From contig ML679961.1 of NCBI GenBank assembly GCA_007922225.1, positions 3,632,477 through 3,696,476 of the forward strand: a stretch of 64,000 nt of DNA. Reading direction: 5' to 3'. The position numbers and the translations under genes were made by a program. The DNA comes from Emydura subglobosa (taxonomy: Eukaryota > Chordata > Testudines > Chelidae). The notes under the pieces are model-generated. The model saw only the letters and a program-made list of their open reading frames with translations. It made no database searches and was not told where the DNA came from. This document shows positions 21,131 through 31,689 of this stretch, piece after piece. The stretch's first letter is position 1. Each line of letters starts with the position of its first letter.

Positions 21131-21689
21131 ACCACAGAATGTCCAACCACTGATACCACTTTTTCCTGACTATTCTGCCCAGCAGATTCAAATAGTGTAG
21201 CCAGAAATTTTTGTTTCGAACTAACTGGAAGGATAGATTAAAAATACAAAAAATAACATGTCTTCAGCATATCTCTGTATATAGATACAACTTCACACAA
21301 GTATTTAGACTAGTAATTGTCCAATGTGTGTCAAATATCAGAATTTCATTACAAGTCTATTATACAGGTCAACCGAATAATAACCCTTTATTACAATATG
21401 AATGGTCCAATTATAGGTTTAAATGTCTTCACTTCCACTTTTATATTGCTCACATTCATTTGAGTGGGAGGAGGGTGTAGCCACTTGAATAACCTCCAGA
21501 GCAGCCCCAGACATGTCTCCATGCTCCAAGTTTGAGCCCAGGTAAAATGAAATAGCACTTACTGTCCAGATCAGCCATAGGTTTTGATATATGCTTAATT
21601 CCTCCCCTTCACAATTTCTTACCAGGCATCTAAATCTAGTTTTGTATGACCATTTAAAAATGGTTTGACTGATAAAACAGGACAGCAGA
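21131..21689. other. No gene seen
   Basis: A/T-rich sequence. The 89-codon open frame at 21,211-21,480 has no recognisable domain and biased, low-complexity codon use, so I do not call it. Confidence 0.5.
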
Positions 21690-22150
21690 GCTGGTTGGAA
21701 AATGGCTCTGAAATGCCAGTGACTTGCTTTATGGGAGTTCTATGTCCCAGGCTCCCTCTCTTCTCCATAGGCTGGGCTCCCTAGTCAAAATTATCTTTCA
21801 AGATGCCCAATGATCTTCCCTCTTGGTGAGGACAGGTGGTTCGTCATCAGTAATGTGGCCACAGTGCATCCTGGGAGATGAAGTCCACTGGGAGCCAGGC
21901 CCATAGAAGAGTATTGGAGCATGATGCGTCTGAACTAGAACTCCCATGAGGCACTGCCGCAGTTCAGAATAAAAATATTTTAGTTTTCAGTTGAAATAGT
22001 TTGGTTATTTGACTACAAAAACAAAAAAACCAACAGAAACAAAAAAAACCCACCCCAAACCCTCAATTTTCTGTGGAAAGCGGACACTCTTTGTGAAAAA
22101 TTGTGTTTAGTCAAAAACACAAATGGGAAAATTTTGACCAGCCCTTCAGG
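21690..22150 (+). repeat. Dispersed repeat, copy 1 of 2
   Basis: Shares order and wording with 43,010-43,635: a GC-richer part containing CATCCTGGGAGATGAAGTC and CCCATAGA-type phrases, then an A/T-rich part ending in AAAATTTTGACCAGCCCT. The second copy ends in a matching ACATTTTCACCCAGCCCT. No coding capacity. The ending recalls non-autonomous DNA elements, but no terminal inverted repeat was proven. Confidence 0.55.
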
Positions 22151-22317
22151 ATAGGCACACCATCCCCAGGTGAGCATCTAAGGAAGCACTACCCAAGTGT
22201 TCCAGAAACCAAACTAATAAATCATTGACGCTTAACAAAGCCAACTTAGTAACACAGTTCTCTTACAGCTTCATAGTATTAACCAGACAAGACAATAATC
22301 GAGAGTTGGTGGGGTAA

Positions 22318-23565
22318 CTCACACAACTGGAGCACTGTCATGGATGGATATAAACTGCTCAGGAAGGACATGCAGGGGCGAAAGGGTGGAGGAGTTGCAC
22401 TGTATGTAAGAGAGCACTATGATTGCTCTGAGCTCCAGTATGAAACTGGAGATAAGCCAGTTGAGAGTCTCTGGGTTAAGCTTAGAAGCAAGAATAATAA
22501 AGGTGATGTCGTGGTGGGTGTCTGTTATAGACCAGACCAGGAGGACAAGGTAAATGAGGCTTTCTTCAGTCAGCTAGGGAAAGTTTCCAGTTCACAGGAC
22601 CTGATTCTCATGGGGGACACAGACAATCCACAAAAAAGAAGCTTACAAGAAGTGGAAGCTTGGTCAGATGACTAGGGAGGATTATAAAAACACAGCTCGA
22701 ACATGCAGGAATTAAATCAGGAAGTTGCAGCTAGCAAGGGACGTGAAGGGCAACAAGAAGGGTTTCTACAGGTATGTTATCAACAAGAGGAAGATTAGGG
22801 AAAGTGTGAGCCCCTTACAGAATGGGGGAGGCAACCTAGTGACAGAGGATGTGGAGAAAGCTGAGGTACTCAATGCCTTTTTTGCCTCTGTCTTCACAGA
22901 CAAGGTCAGCTCCCAGACTACTGCACTGGGCAGCACAGAATGGGGAGGAGGTGAACATTCCTCAGTGCTGAAGGAACAAGTTCAGGACTATTTAGAAAGA
23001 TTGGACATACACAAGTCCATGGGGACAGATGCAATGCATCCGAGGGTGCTGAGGGAGTTGGGTTGATGTGATTTCAGAGCCATTGGCTATTATCTTTGAA
23101 AGCTCATGGCAATTGGGGGAGGTCCCTGATGATTGGAAAAAGGCAAATACAGTGCCCATCTTCAAGAAAGGGAAGAAGGAGGATCCAGGGAACTACAGAC
23201 CAGTCAGCCTCACCTCAATCCCTGGAAAAATCATGAAGCAGGTCCTCAAGGAATCCATTTTAAGGCACTTGGAAGAGAGGGAGGTGATCAGGAACAGTCC
23301 GTATGAATTCACCAAGGGAAAGTTATGCCTGACCAACCTGATTGCCTTCTATGAAGAGGTGACTGGCTCTGTGGATGTGAGATGAAGCACTGGAATGGGT
23401 TACCTAGGGAGGTGGTGGAATCTCCATCTTTAGAGGTTTTTAAACTGTGGCTTGACAAAGCCCCGGATGGGATGATTTAGCTGGGTTGGCCCTGCTTTGA
23501 GCAGGGGGTTGTACTAGATGACCTCCTGAGGTCCTTTCCAACTCTATGATTTTATGATTCTAAGA
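22318..23565 (+). mobile_element. CR1 LINE, 5'-truncated with internal deletions
   Basis: Plus-strand CR1 ending at 23,565 in ATGATTTTATGATTCTA, the short repeated tail typical of CR1. It holds part of the endonuclease, part of the reverse transcriptase, and the 3' end. Two internal deletions are evident: near 22,620, where endonuclease jumps into the region before RT, and near 23,383, where RT (ending EEVTGSVDVR) jumps directly to the ORF2 C-terminal region (TGAAGCACTGGAATGGGTTA). Confidence 0.9.
22340..23385 (+). pseudogene. CR1 ORF2 pseudogene (endonuclease and RT parts)
   Basis: 22,340-22,675 encodes part of an APE-type endonuclease (GGGVALYVREH, VVVGVCYRPDQE, DLILMGD with its catalytic Asp). 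22,725-23,066 covers the linker ([30 protein letters not shown]). 23,068-23,385 covers the first RT blocks (GEVPDDWKKANTVPIFKKG, NYRPVSLTS). The RT palm with its YxDD box is deleted. A stop separates the second and third pieces. The enzyme would nick target DNA and prime reverse transcription; this copy cannot work. Confidence 0.9.
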
Positions 23566-23959
23566 ACAAATGCTTTCCTTAACAGAAATAAAGGGGAACC
23601 CAGCACCCTGAAATTGCCATCGCTCTGTAAGTTCCCTGAGTGCGAGCTGCTTTTTCATTTTGTCCAGTAGTCTCTGAACTCCGTTAGTGTCTTAAGACAT
23701 GTAACTTTCCCAAGCTTTGTAGGATTAATTACCTTATGAAGAGAGAGCCTGGCCTTTTGTGTTTCTGATAGGGATAAGACCTAAAACTGGGGAAAAATCA
23801 ATTTCCCCCATGTTGTGTTTATCTCTTTTTTTTTAAAGAAATAGGCCTGAAGCGCTTTGGATCTGATTGTTAATGTCACAGCTCGGCCTGTTTCCAGAAT
23901 GAATCAAAAGGAAAGCCCCACATTTGAATACCCCCTAAATGTGATTCAGGTGCAAACTT

Positions 23960-24031
23960 GGGATGAAATCTTGGTTCCACCGAAGTCAATGTCAACCCCT
24001 CCTTGACTTTAGTGGAGCCAGGATTTCACCC
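23960..24031. repeat. Short palindromic repeat
   Basis: Arms 23,960-23,989 and 24,003-24,031 are imperfect inverted copies (GGGATGAAATC...CCACCGAAGTCAA against TTGACTTTAGTGG...GATTTCACCC) around a spacer of 13 bases. A half copy of the same motif (GGGTGAAATCC) appears at 59,166-59,176. Likely a tiny MITE. Confidence 0.65.
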
Positions 24032-24049
24032 TTGGTTTCTTGGGACCAT

Positions 24050-25835
24050 CTTCTTCTTCCCCCTGGTTTTATTTCCTGAATTGTCTTGTTTGTGCCAAAG
24101 TTGTCTTTGGAATCTGGAACACATGTTTGTTCTTGATCAGGTCTCCATCTATTTCCACTCCTAAAATGTCCAGTTGTAAGATATTGCCATCGCATGTCTG
24201 TGTGGTATCGATTTGTGTGAATTAGAAGGTATCTTATTTTCAAATTTCAAGCAGAGCGTACATCAGAATCACATCGTGTTCCTAGGGCAAACATTTGAAA
24301 TGCAAACCAGCCATGAGATGATTATTTTTAAACAAATGAGGTAGTTAAATAGATAAGGCTTACATCCTAATAATATAGATGATGTATCTTAGTAATCATT
24401 CTGCATTGTTTTGGTTGGTTTCAAGAAAGCTGCCAAAAACCCATGGAATTGGACTTCATGAATTATTCATTGAATACAGTTTAACACCCTCATTATTTCT
24501 GGTGCTCCAGGTTAGTCAGTGGTGTTGACTTTCTACCTTAATAATGACAAGAATAATGACTTGGCAGTATATCTGTTTGCATTAGTCTTGTGTTATTGTT
24601 TACTGAAATAAAGCCCAAGGAGTTTAGAGAAAAATACCTTTATACAATGGGCACAGTTGAAAAATGTTACATTTCATAGTTCTGGCGTGGAAACCTTTAT
24701 TTGTGTAGAAGATTTAACCATATAACAAATCTGATTAATACTAAATTATATTTTTATTGTCTTATTGTACACGCTGCAGAAATTAGATTTTCTATCACTT
24801 GTGTCTTTGCCTTTGTTTCTTTTTTATTATGAAAACGCGAGAGCCAAGAATATTGTAGATGGCTGTTCTGCCAACTTTTGTGCTACACTAGATGTAGTCT
24901 TGTAATGGTTATTTGTTTTATTTGGTGGATTGGGCAGATACAACGGATATCATGTCAATTACGTGTTAGATTAAATATGTATGTCGTTTATGAAACAGGC
25001 AAAACATGACTTTATGACTAGAGTGGCTGCGGTATGGAAGAATGGTCTTCCTGGAAAAAAAATGAAACAATAAAGGGAGTGGATGAGGGATATATTTTTC
25101 ATTGGATAATCAAGGAAAGAAGAAAGGTTTTAAAGAAATGTAAATTAGAAGAAAGTTTAATGAATTTAATAAAGTGGGGGCCATGAGAATCTTGCTCAAT
25201 TAGGTACATAGAATTTGGCCTGTAGGGCTAGTTTTTCAAAAGTGATGAGATATTTTGGGGTTCTTCAATTTTTGGTTTGCTCAATTTGAAATGGCTTAGA
25301 GAGGCCTCCTTTTCACAAGTGCTGCTTACTCATCCTATGAAAATTAGGTCCCTTTAAGGTCCCTCAAGCTGGGCTAGTCACTAGTTATTTTTTCAAAATG
25401 AGGACATAGTGCATTATTTGACAGATACAGAGGCTGACAGATCAGAATATCTGAGTTTTCCTCCCTAATGCAGAGTTTTCTTCTGAGCCTGCTTTCCATC
25501 AGGTTTGTAACTTCAGGCAGGGAAGCCATTCTCTCCTTTGTGACTGTGTATCTAAAAATCCCCCACCATACACACACACACACAACTTGATGGCATGTGC
25601 CAGCCTGTGAAACTCCTCCACCTGGAAAAATAAGTAATCTAGAAATCTAAATTTGTTTTTCCAGGGGTGCCCTAGTTCTGAGTTGGTCCCCAAGGACCCC
25701 TCAATGTTTCTCAAAAGTGCAGGAAGCAGCAGAAATAAAAAAATTAGGAAAAATAAATATTCCAAACAGTTCTGCTACCATCTTCAGAATGCAGAACCCA
25801 GGCAAAAGAACTGCCTTGCAACAAGTGCTGTAATC
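24050..25835. other. No gene seen; short CA repeat
   Basis: No gene or clear element. A (CA)n run is at 25,569-25,582. The part 25,230-25,370 resembles a low-grade dispersed repeat (AAAATTAGGTCCC-type wording). The remainder is A/T-rich and unremarkable. Confidence 0.5.
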
Positions 25836-26113
25836 TTGCCGAGAAAAGTGTAACACGATTCAATGGCTGGAAGATGAAGCTAGACAGATTCAGACTAGAA
25901 ATAAGGTGTACATTTTTAATGGTGGGAGCATGGGAACAATTTACCAAGGACCGTGGTGGATTGTCCATCACTGCTAATTTTTAAATCAAGATTGGATGTT
26001 TTTCTAAAAGATCTGCTCTGGGAATTATATTGGGTAAGTTCTATAGCCTGTGTAAAGCAGGAGGTCAGACTAGATGATCACAGTGATCCCTTCTGGCCTT
26101 AGAATCTATGGAA
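25836..26113 (+). mobile_element. CR1 3' end fragment
   Basis: CR1 3' wording of a subfamily different from the one at 23,400: CAATGGCTGGAAGATGAAGC, GACTAGATGATCACAGTGAT and CCTTCTGGCCTTAGAATCTA. It corresponds to the ORF2 C-terminus and 3' UTR. The same subfamily recurs at 26,351-26,625. Confidence 0.85.
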
Positions 26114-26350
26114 ATACCACTGGATGGTATTTCCTATTTCACGGTGTATTGCAAGTCGTGTGTGAGGCGCCATGATTGAGCTTACTGAGCCTGCAAAGGA
26201 TATTTTCGTGGCTGCTTCACATTAATTATCATATGCTGTAAATTTTGCTTTGCTAAATGATATTCCTATTTCAGATCCTCTGAAATAAGGTAACTAAATA
26301 AGTAAATACAAAGGGACCTGCCAGTGCCATTTCTCTTGTAGCAACATACA

Positions 26351-26625
26351 TAGGAGATCCAATGGCTGGACGCTGATCTAGACAAATTCAGACTAGAAAT
26401 AAAGTGCAGTTTTTAACTGTGAGGGTAATTAACCATTGTAATGACTTACCTAGGGATGTGGTAGATTTTCTGTCACTTGAAATCATTAAATCAGAACTGA
26501 ATGGTTTTCTAAAAGAAATGCTTGTTGCCTAGATTACAAGTTGAGGTTCTTTGGACGGTACTATGCAGGAGGTTAGACTAGATCACAATGATCCCTTCTA
26601 GCCTTAGAAGTCTATGAATCTGACA
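26351..26625 (+). mobile_element. CR1 3' end fragment, same subfamily
   Basis: Closely parallels 25,836-26,113, for instance CAATGGCTGGACGCTGATCT at the start and CCTTCTAGCCTTAGAAGTCT at the end. The two copies are 240 bp apart in the same orientation, either two insertions or a segmental duplication; the sequence between them is not repeated, which favours two insertions. Confidence 0.85.
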
Positions 26626-26654
26626 TCTTCTCTGAGTTACCAGATTGTTACACA

Positions 26655-26780
26655 GCTTGCCAGGGAACAGAAGGATGGTCTTGTGGGTAATGCCCTGGCC
26701 TACAACAGTAGTGGGTTGAGTTCAACTCCCAGCTCTCCTACACCCTGCCTGGATGTGTCACTTTGGGCCTGGTCCTCCAG
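26655..26780 (+). mobile_element. MIR-type SINE fragment
   Basis: The order of phrases (GGTCTTGTGGGTAATGCCCT, then GGGTTGAGTTCAACTCCC, then GTGTCACTTTGGGCC) matches the tRNA head and core of a MIR or related CORE-SINE. The B-box-like GGTTGAGTTC is altered. Old and diverged. Confidence 0.5.
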
Positions 26781-27329
26781 TCGCTTTTGCACATGGTGAG
26801 CAGTAAGCATGCGAGTGGTCCCATGTAAGTCAATAGCCACACTCACTCTGGGGTCCTGACTCTTTACACATTTCAGCCCTCCAAAGTGGTGATACCAATG
26901 TCCAGTGCTGACACTGAACAAAGTCCATTGTCTGAACAAAGAAGAAAAAGCAAGCAGATAATAATAATAAAAACGGGGGGAAACGTTTGCCTAGAGGCAC
27001 AAAGTGACAGACTGCTACTGCATTTTTTTTCAGGAGCAGCATGAGTCAGCTAGTAAGGGAGGAGAAATAGAACGACAGAGAAGTGTTCTGCAATTACTTC
27101 TGGTGCTGTTGAAACAAAGCAGAGAGGGGGAAACAAGCAGCTATCTTGCCTGACCACGTGCAGGCAGGTAGGGAGAGAGACAGTTTTAGCCTGCACTGAA
27201 GGTTTTCTGTCTTCAGAAGGGGGATCAAGCACAGATAGTGCACAGTTTTAAAAAAAAAAAAGGAAAACCCAGAAATTTCCTGGGATAGAGAAGACATCCA
27301 GGAGGTGTAAAGTCCAGTAGCAGAGTGCA

Positions 27330-28075
27330 ATGGCAACTGTTGTGGGAAATGTTGTTGATTTTGATGAAAACCATGATTCATGGGTGGTGTACCCTGAACA
27401 TTTTGAGCAATTTGTAGTTTGCAACTCCATTCCAGACAGACAAAGAGTTTCAACCTTGCTGACCGTGATGGGTCTGAAGGCATACAGACCGCTGAGTGAT
27501 TTATTGTCTCCAACTGTGCCCGGAACTGCCACATGCACTGCTATTACTGCAGCAATGCAGGGACATTTTTCTCCTACCCCATTAACGATAGAGCAATATC
27601 AGTCCATCAGCAATATCAAAGAAGTGGAGCGTCGGTAGCACATTTTGTTGCTGCTTTAAGGAAGTTGTCAGAGCACTGCTAGTTTGGACAACCATTAGGT
27701 GATGCCCAGTGTAACCAATTAGTCTCTGGATTACACAATGGCCAGATGTGAAAGAAGTTATTGTTTGTATCAGAACTTACATTCATGAAGGCTGTTGAAG
27801 TTGCTATTGTCATGGAAATGCAGAGAAGGATTCTCTGGAATTTAGCGTGAACCAAGAAGTTCATCTCCTGAATTGACGAGACAGAGAACCATGGGAACCT
27901 AAGGAATTTTCATGTGATCATTGTGCACAAGCTGCACACACTGAAAAGGATTGCTGGGCATGCCAGGTTATTTGCACAAAGTGCCCGAAGAAAGGACACA
28001 TCACTGTGATCTGTTGCACAGTTCAACAAAGAGCAACACAAAGTATCTCTCCATCCAAGAAGACACCTATGAAGA
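27330..28075 (+). pseudogene. Ty3/Gypsy gag pseudogene with two zinc knuckles
   Basis: The frame opens at ATG 27,330 and runs 102 codons (WVVYPEHFEQFVVCN at codon 20 on), the start of a Gypsy-type capsid. After a frameshift and several stops, two CCHC knuckles follow: C-x2-C-x4-H-x4-C at 27,913-27,954 and again at 27,973-28,014. Two knuckles in tandem are usual for this clade. Gag would form the particle that packages element RNA. Stops at 27,637 and beyond disable it. Confidence 0.8.
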
Positions 28076-28109
28076 CTGAACCTCCTTGATAGAAAGCGTT
28101 CCTACAAGA

Positions 28110-28560
28110 ATGGAGCTTGATACTGGAGCTGCCATTTCACTGATTTCTGCATCTGCTTATCAGACATTGCCACAATTTTCTTAGAAGAAACCTCCAGGGT
28201 TTTGAAAATTTATACAGGAGAAATGTTAGTCCTAAAGGGATACTCCAGGTGAAAGTTATCCTAAAGGGATACTCCAGGTGAAAGTTAAACTAGACACACA
28301 ATCAGTAGTTTTACCCACGTATGTGACTGAAGGAAAATATCCATCATTATTTGGCAGATCTTGGCTTGAGAAGCCAAGGTGAATTGGATCAAGATCAAGG
28401 CAATTACAAAAACACCTTGAAATCTACAAGAAATACTAGATAGGCAATCCAAGGTTTTTGAAAGAGAACTCGGACAGAAGAGCAATGTGTCAGTGAAGCT
28501 CACTGTTAAGCCTGACAGCCAAACAAAATATTGCAAATCCAGAGTTGTCTTATGCTCTGA
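28110..28560 (+). pseudogene. Ty3/Gypsy aspartic protease pseudogene
   Basis: MELDTGAAISLIS starts at 28,110; the active-site triplet DTG is at 28,119-28,127. A retropepsin of this kind cleaves the Gag-Pol polyprotein. A 29-bp tandem duplication at 28,231-28,287 shifts the frame inside it. The following part runs toward RT and is cut by the hAT insertion at 28,596. Confidence 0.75.
28231..28287 (+). repeat. 29-bp tandem duplication
   Basis: CCTAAAGGGATACTCCAGGT plus nine more bases at 28,231-28,259 is repeated at 28,260-28,287 almost exactly. Because 29 is not a multiple of three, it shifts the protease frame. Confidence 0.95.
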
Positions 28561-28587
28561 AGCCTCTGGTAGAAGCTGATTGGGATT

Positions 28588-29381
28588 GTTTAGTGCAATG
28601 GTTCCCAACCTGGAGTGTGCGGCCCCCTTTGGGGGGGCGCCAAAGATTACAGGGGGTCCATGAGGCTTCAGTAATGTTGAGGTCATTTAGCTGCCGGAGC
28701 CCCACACTGGCTGGAGTGCAGAAGCAGCCCCGCTGAGCCCTGCGCCGGCCAGGCACCCAGCCAAAGTGAAGAAGCAGCCCCCTCTGAGAAAGCAGCAGTC
28801 CCGAGCACTGCGCGGGCTGGAACGGAGGAGCAGCTCCCATAAGCTCTGTGCCAGCTAGGCACAGCCCTCCCGAGCTCCGCACCGGCTGGGCGCAGCCCCC
28901 CCTGAGCTTCACACTGGCCAGGTGCCTGGCTGGAATGAAGAAGCAGCTCCCCCAAAAGGGGGTGCTCTGCTCTGGCCAGGTGCAGCAGCCCCAAGCTCTG
29001 CACTGGCTGAAGCAGTGGAGCAGCCCCTCCAGCCTCAAGCCGGCCGGGTGCCTGGTTGGAGTGGAGCAGCTCTGCACTGGTGGGGGCCTGGATGAGCCCC
29101 AACCAGCCCGCCAGCGCCCACTGCCTCCATTATCCTCCGTCCATGAGGGACAGGAAGAGGCAGGGCCACACGTGGCGTGCGGTGGCGGCTGCGCCAGGGA
29201 AGGCTTAGCTTCTTACTCAGGTCATTATTATTAATGTAATTTAGTGTTTATTATTAAGTATTTATAGGGATTATGTGTTTATGGCCAGCAGCGGGCAGGG
29301 TGGGGGGGGAGGGGCACGTGTTTTACCTAGTGTTAACTTTTGGGGCTTTCACTCAAAAAGGTTGGGAACCCCCGTTTAGTG
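28588..29381. mobile_element. Non-autonomous hAT element with 8-bp target duplication
   Basis: The element 28,596-29,373 (778 bp) starts CAATGGTTCCCAACCTGG and ends in AGGTTGGGAACCCCC, so the ends share the inverted core GGTTCCCAACC. It is flanked by GTTTAGTG at 28,588-28,595 and 29,374-29,381, the 8-bp duplication expected for hAT. It has no transposase. Its body (28,690-29,100) is a degenerate minisatellite of roughly 50-60-bp units with GCCGGCCAGGCACC-like and GAAGAAGCAGCCCC-like phrases, which creates long but meaningless open frames on both strands. It interrupts the Gypsy pol gene just before RT. Confidence 0.93.
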
Positions 29382-29384
29382 AAT

Positions 29385-29960
29385 ATCAGTTTCACACAGT
29401 GAGTGGGCCACACCCATCATCCCAATGCTCAAGAAGCATGGCTCCATCCGAATTTGTGTAGAGTTCAAAATGATGCTGAATGCAGTTTTATGTGCAGATC
29501 AGTATCCACTACCTCGTATTGAAGATTTGTTTGCTACTCTTAGTGGAGGAGATTGTTTCAGGAAGTTGGATTTGCTCAATGCATATCTGCAAATGGAAAT
29601 TGATCTGTTATTATGCAAATATCTCAAAATCAACATACAAAGAAGGTCATTTTGTTATAAACAGATGCCTTTTGGTATCACATTGACACCTGCCCTGTTC
29701 AAGAAACCACGGAGGACATTCTGAAGGGTCTGAATGGAGTTCAGTGCTATTTGGACGGCATCCTTGTATACAGGGAAGGATCAAGAGGATCATTCAAAAT
29801 TTGGATGCTGTCTAGCAATGCCTGGAAGACCATGGACTGAGAGTACCTCAAAACAAATGTGAGTTTTTCAGACTTCTTTGGATATGTAATTGCTGCCATG
29901 GTGTTAAGGAAATTGATGGAGAAAAAGAAGGCAGTTCTTCAAATGCCACCACTAGAAAAC
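29385..29960 (+). pseudogene. Ty3/Gypsy reverse transcriptase pseudogene
   Basis: Reads PIIPMLKKHGSIRICVEF (29,413 on), then PLPRIEDLFATLSGG, then KLDLLNAYLQ (first catalytic Asp), MPFGITLTPALF and, after a frameshift, YLDG at 29,748-29,759. The family motif is YLDD; the last Asp codon GAC appears as GGC, which would abolish catalysis. Frameshifts near 29,600 and 29,700 add to the damage. The enzyme would copy element RNA to DNA in the cytoplasmic particle. Confidence 0.88.
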
Positions 29961-30129
29961 CTGTCAGTTATATTTAGGAATGCTTAATTGCTACGGTAAC
30001 TTTCTACCTTATCTGGAGACAGTATTGGCAACTTTACAGGACCGTGTACAAGCAAAGAAAAATGGAAATGGATTATAGAGTGTGACTGTGTGTTTAAGTA
30101 AGCAAGGAAACTGTTGATATCAGCTGAAG

Positions 30130-30430
30130 TTCTTACACACTTTGGTACTTCACTACCGTTGCAACTGGCTTCATGCTTCCTCATGTGGAGTGGGTGCAGT
30201 TCTTTCCCACATCGTTCCTAATGGCATGGAGAAACCAATTGCTTTTGCACCACAAACACTCACCACCCCTGAGAAGAACTATGTGCAAATAGAGTGAGAA
30301 GCTCTCAGCATTATCTTCAGGATTTGGACGTTCCATACCTATTTGTATGGTAGAACTTTTAACTTCCTGATGGATCATTTCCAGTTACTTTCAATTTTTG
30401 GACCAAAACACTGGGATTCTGTTAGCTGCT
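30130..30430 (+). pseudogene. Ty3/Gypsy RNase H pseudogene
   Basis: 30,183 onward reads SCGVGAVLSHIVPNG, EKPIAFAPQTLTTPE, NYVQIE, then a TGA in place of a Lys codon, EALSIIFRIWTFHTYLYGR and DHFQLLSIFGPKT. These are the conserved blocks of a Gypsy RNase H, which removes the RNA strand during replication. The next 150 bp are the tether region, and the LTR-like insertion follows at 30,584. Confidence 0.85.
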
Positions 30431-30583
30431 GCTCGTATACAATGATGGGCATTGCTACTTTCAGCTTATTCCTGTACTATTAACTTCTGTAAAGAGACTC
30501 AGTACAGTCCTGCCTATCATGTCCAAGCTCCTGTCAACCGAAAGAAACCTAAGAAAGTGTTCTACCTTAGTTTTATGGACAGG

Positions 30584-31683
30584 TGTAAAGGTCCCCTGTT
30601 GTGTGTGGGGCCGGTGGCCCTTCCTCACTGTCAATCTCCGAGGGAGGCCACACCTCCTGGCGCTTGCACCCTATGGGGAGTTCTACCAAAAGGGGGACAG
30701 TCTCCAGCCCTTAGTAGGGCGAGCAAGCAGTTCAAGGCCTGAGCCCTTAGGCAGGTAGGCCAAGCAAACGGGGGCAGTCTCTAGCCCTCTGTAGGGTGAA
30801 CACACAGTTCAGGGCCCTGGCCGTTAGGCAGGGTGGGCCAAGCAGAAAGGGAGCAGTCTCTAGCCCTCAGCAGGGCGAGGGGCCAATCCCAAAGCCCGGC
30901 CCTTAGGCAGGGTGGGGCAGGCAGCGGGGAAACAGTCTCTGGCCCTTAGTGGGCGATCACTGCTAGGTTGGGGTAGGAAGGGGGACGCAGGCCCACCTGA
31001 CTCCACTGTGTCCCAGCCCAGGGCCCTGTCAGTGACGGGTTCTCCCGTCACTGGGTCAGTGAGGCTCCAACCAAAATGCGCTGACTCAGCTACAGGCCAC
31101 AATGCAGCCGGACGGGCATCTGGCTCCCCTGGGCTCCTTCCTTCCCCCCTTTCCCTAGAGTACCTGGTCCCTCGAGTTGTTCCCCGTTCCCTTGGGATAC
31201 TCTGCCCAAGGGAAGTTCCAGAATCCCTCGGCCTCGTTGCTCGATGGCAGGTTCAGGAACTCTTCGGAGCCCTCCACGGAGGGCAGCTCCTCTAGGTGGC
31301 AGGGTCCTGGGGTCTCCTCTGGCTCGCAGGGGGCTGGCAGCTTGGGTAGCTCTTCCAGGTCACAAAATGTAGGGATCTCCTCCAGCTCGCCGGGCTCAGG
31401 TAGCTCCTCCAGGTCCTCAGGGCCCTAGGCAGATGGCAGCTCCGGCAGCTTCTCCTCCGGGTAACCATCTGGTCCAGGTCCAGGCCCCGGCACCAAGGGA
31501 GAGATGTTCTTCTCCCTCGGCCACCTTCCCCTTACTGAGCGGGAAGGCCCTGCCTTTTATACTTCCTGCCCTGCCTTTCTGCTTCCAGTCAGGTGGTGTT
31601 GTACTCCCAGGCTCCGCCCCCCAGAGGGGGTTTGGCTCTCCTTCGCCGTCAATCTCTGAGGGAGGCCACACTTCCTGGTTACA
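30584..31683 (-). mobile_element. LTR family A copy 2, inverted, inside Gypsy pol
   Basis: Reverse complement of the family at 15,813-16,965: matching promoter (TATA complement near 31,555), LEELP-repeat frame (minus 31,424-31,155), subterminal direct repeats (about 30,620-30,660 and 31,635-31,679) and TG...CA ends. It interrupts the Gypsy element between RNase H and integrase. No matching 5-bp duplication was found (ACAGG left, TTATT right), so borders may be eroded or the insertion was followed by a deletion. It carries a roughly 78-bp tandem repeat at 30,697-30,955. Confidence 0.82.
30697..30955 (-). repeat. Tandem array, period about 78 bp
   Basis: Unit starts marked by CAGTCT fall at about 30,698, 30,775, 30,854 and 30,933, giving steps of 77, 79 and 79. 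Each unit contains GCCCTTAG or GCCCTCAG, AGGGCGA and a GGCAGG...GGCCAAGCA phrase. Related but fewer units are seen in copy 1 at 16,545-16,735. Confidence 0.85.
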
Positions 31684-31689
31684 TTATTA

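Noticed and set aside
28550..29234. Long open frames on both strands (up to 175 codons)
   Set aside because: They lie inside a non-autonomous hAT element and come from its GC-rich minisatellite; the translations are low in complexity and contradict each other by strand.
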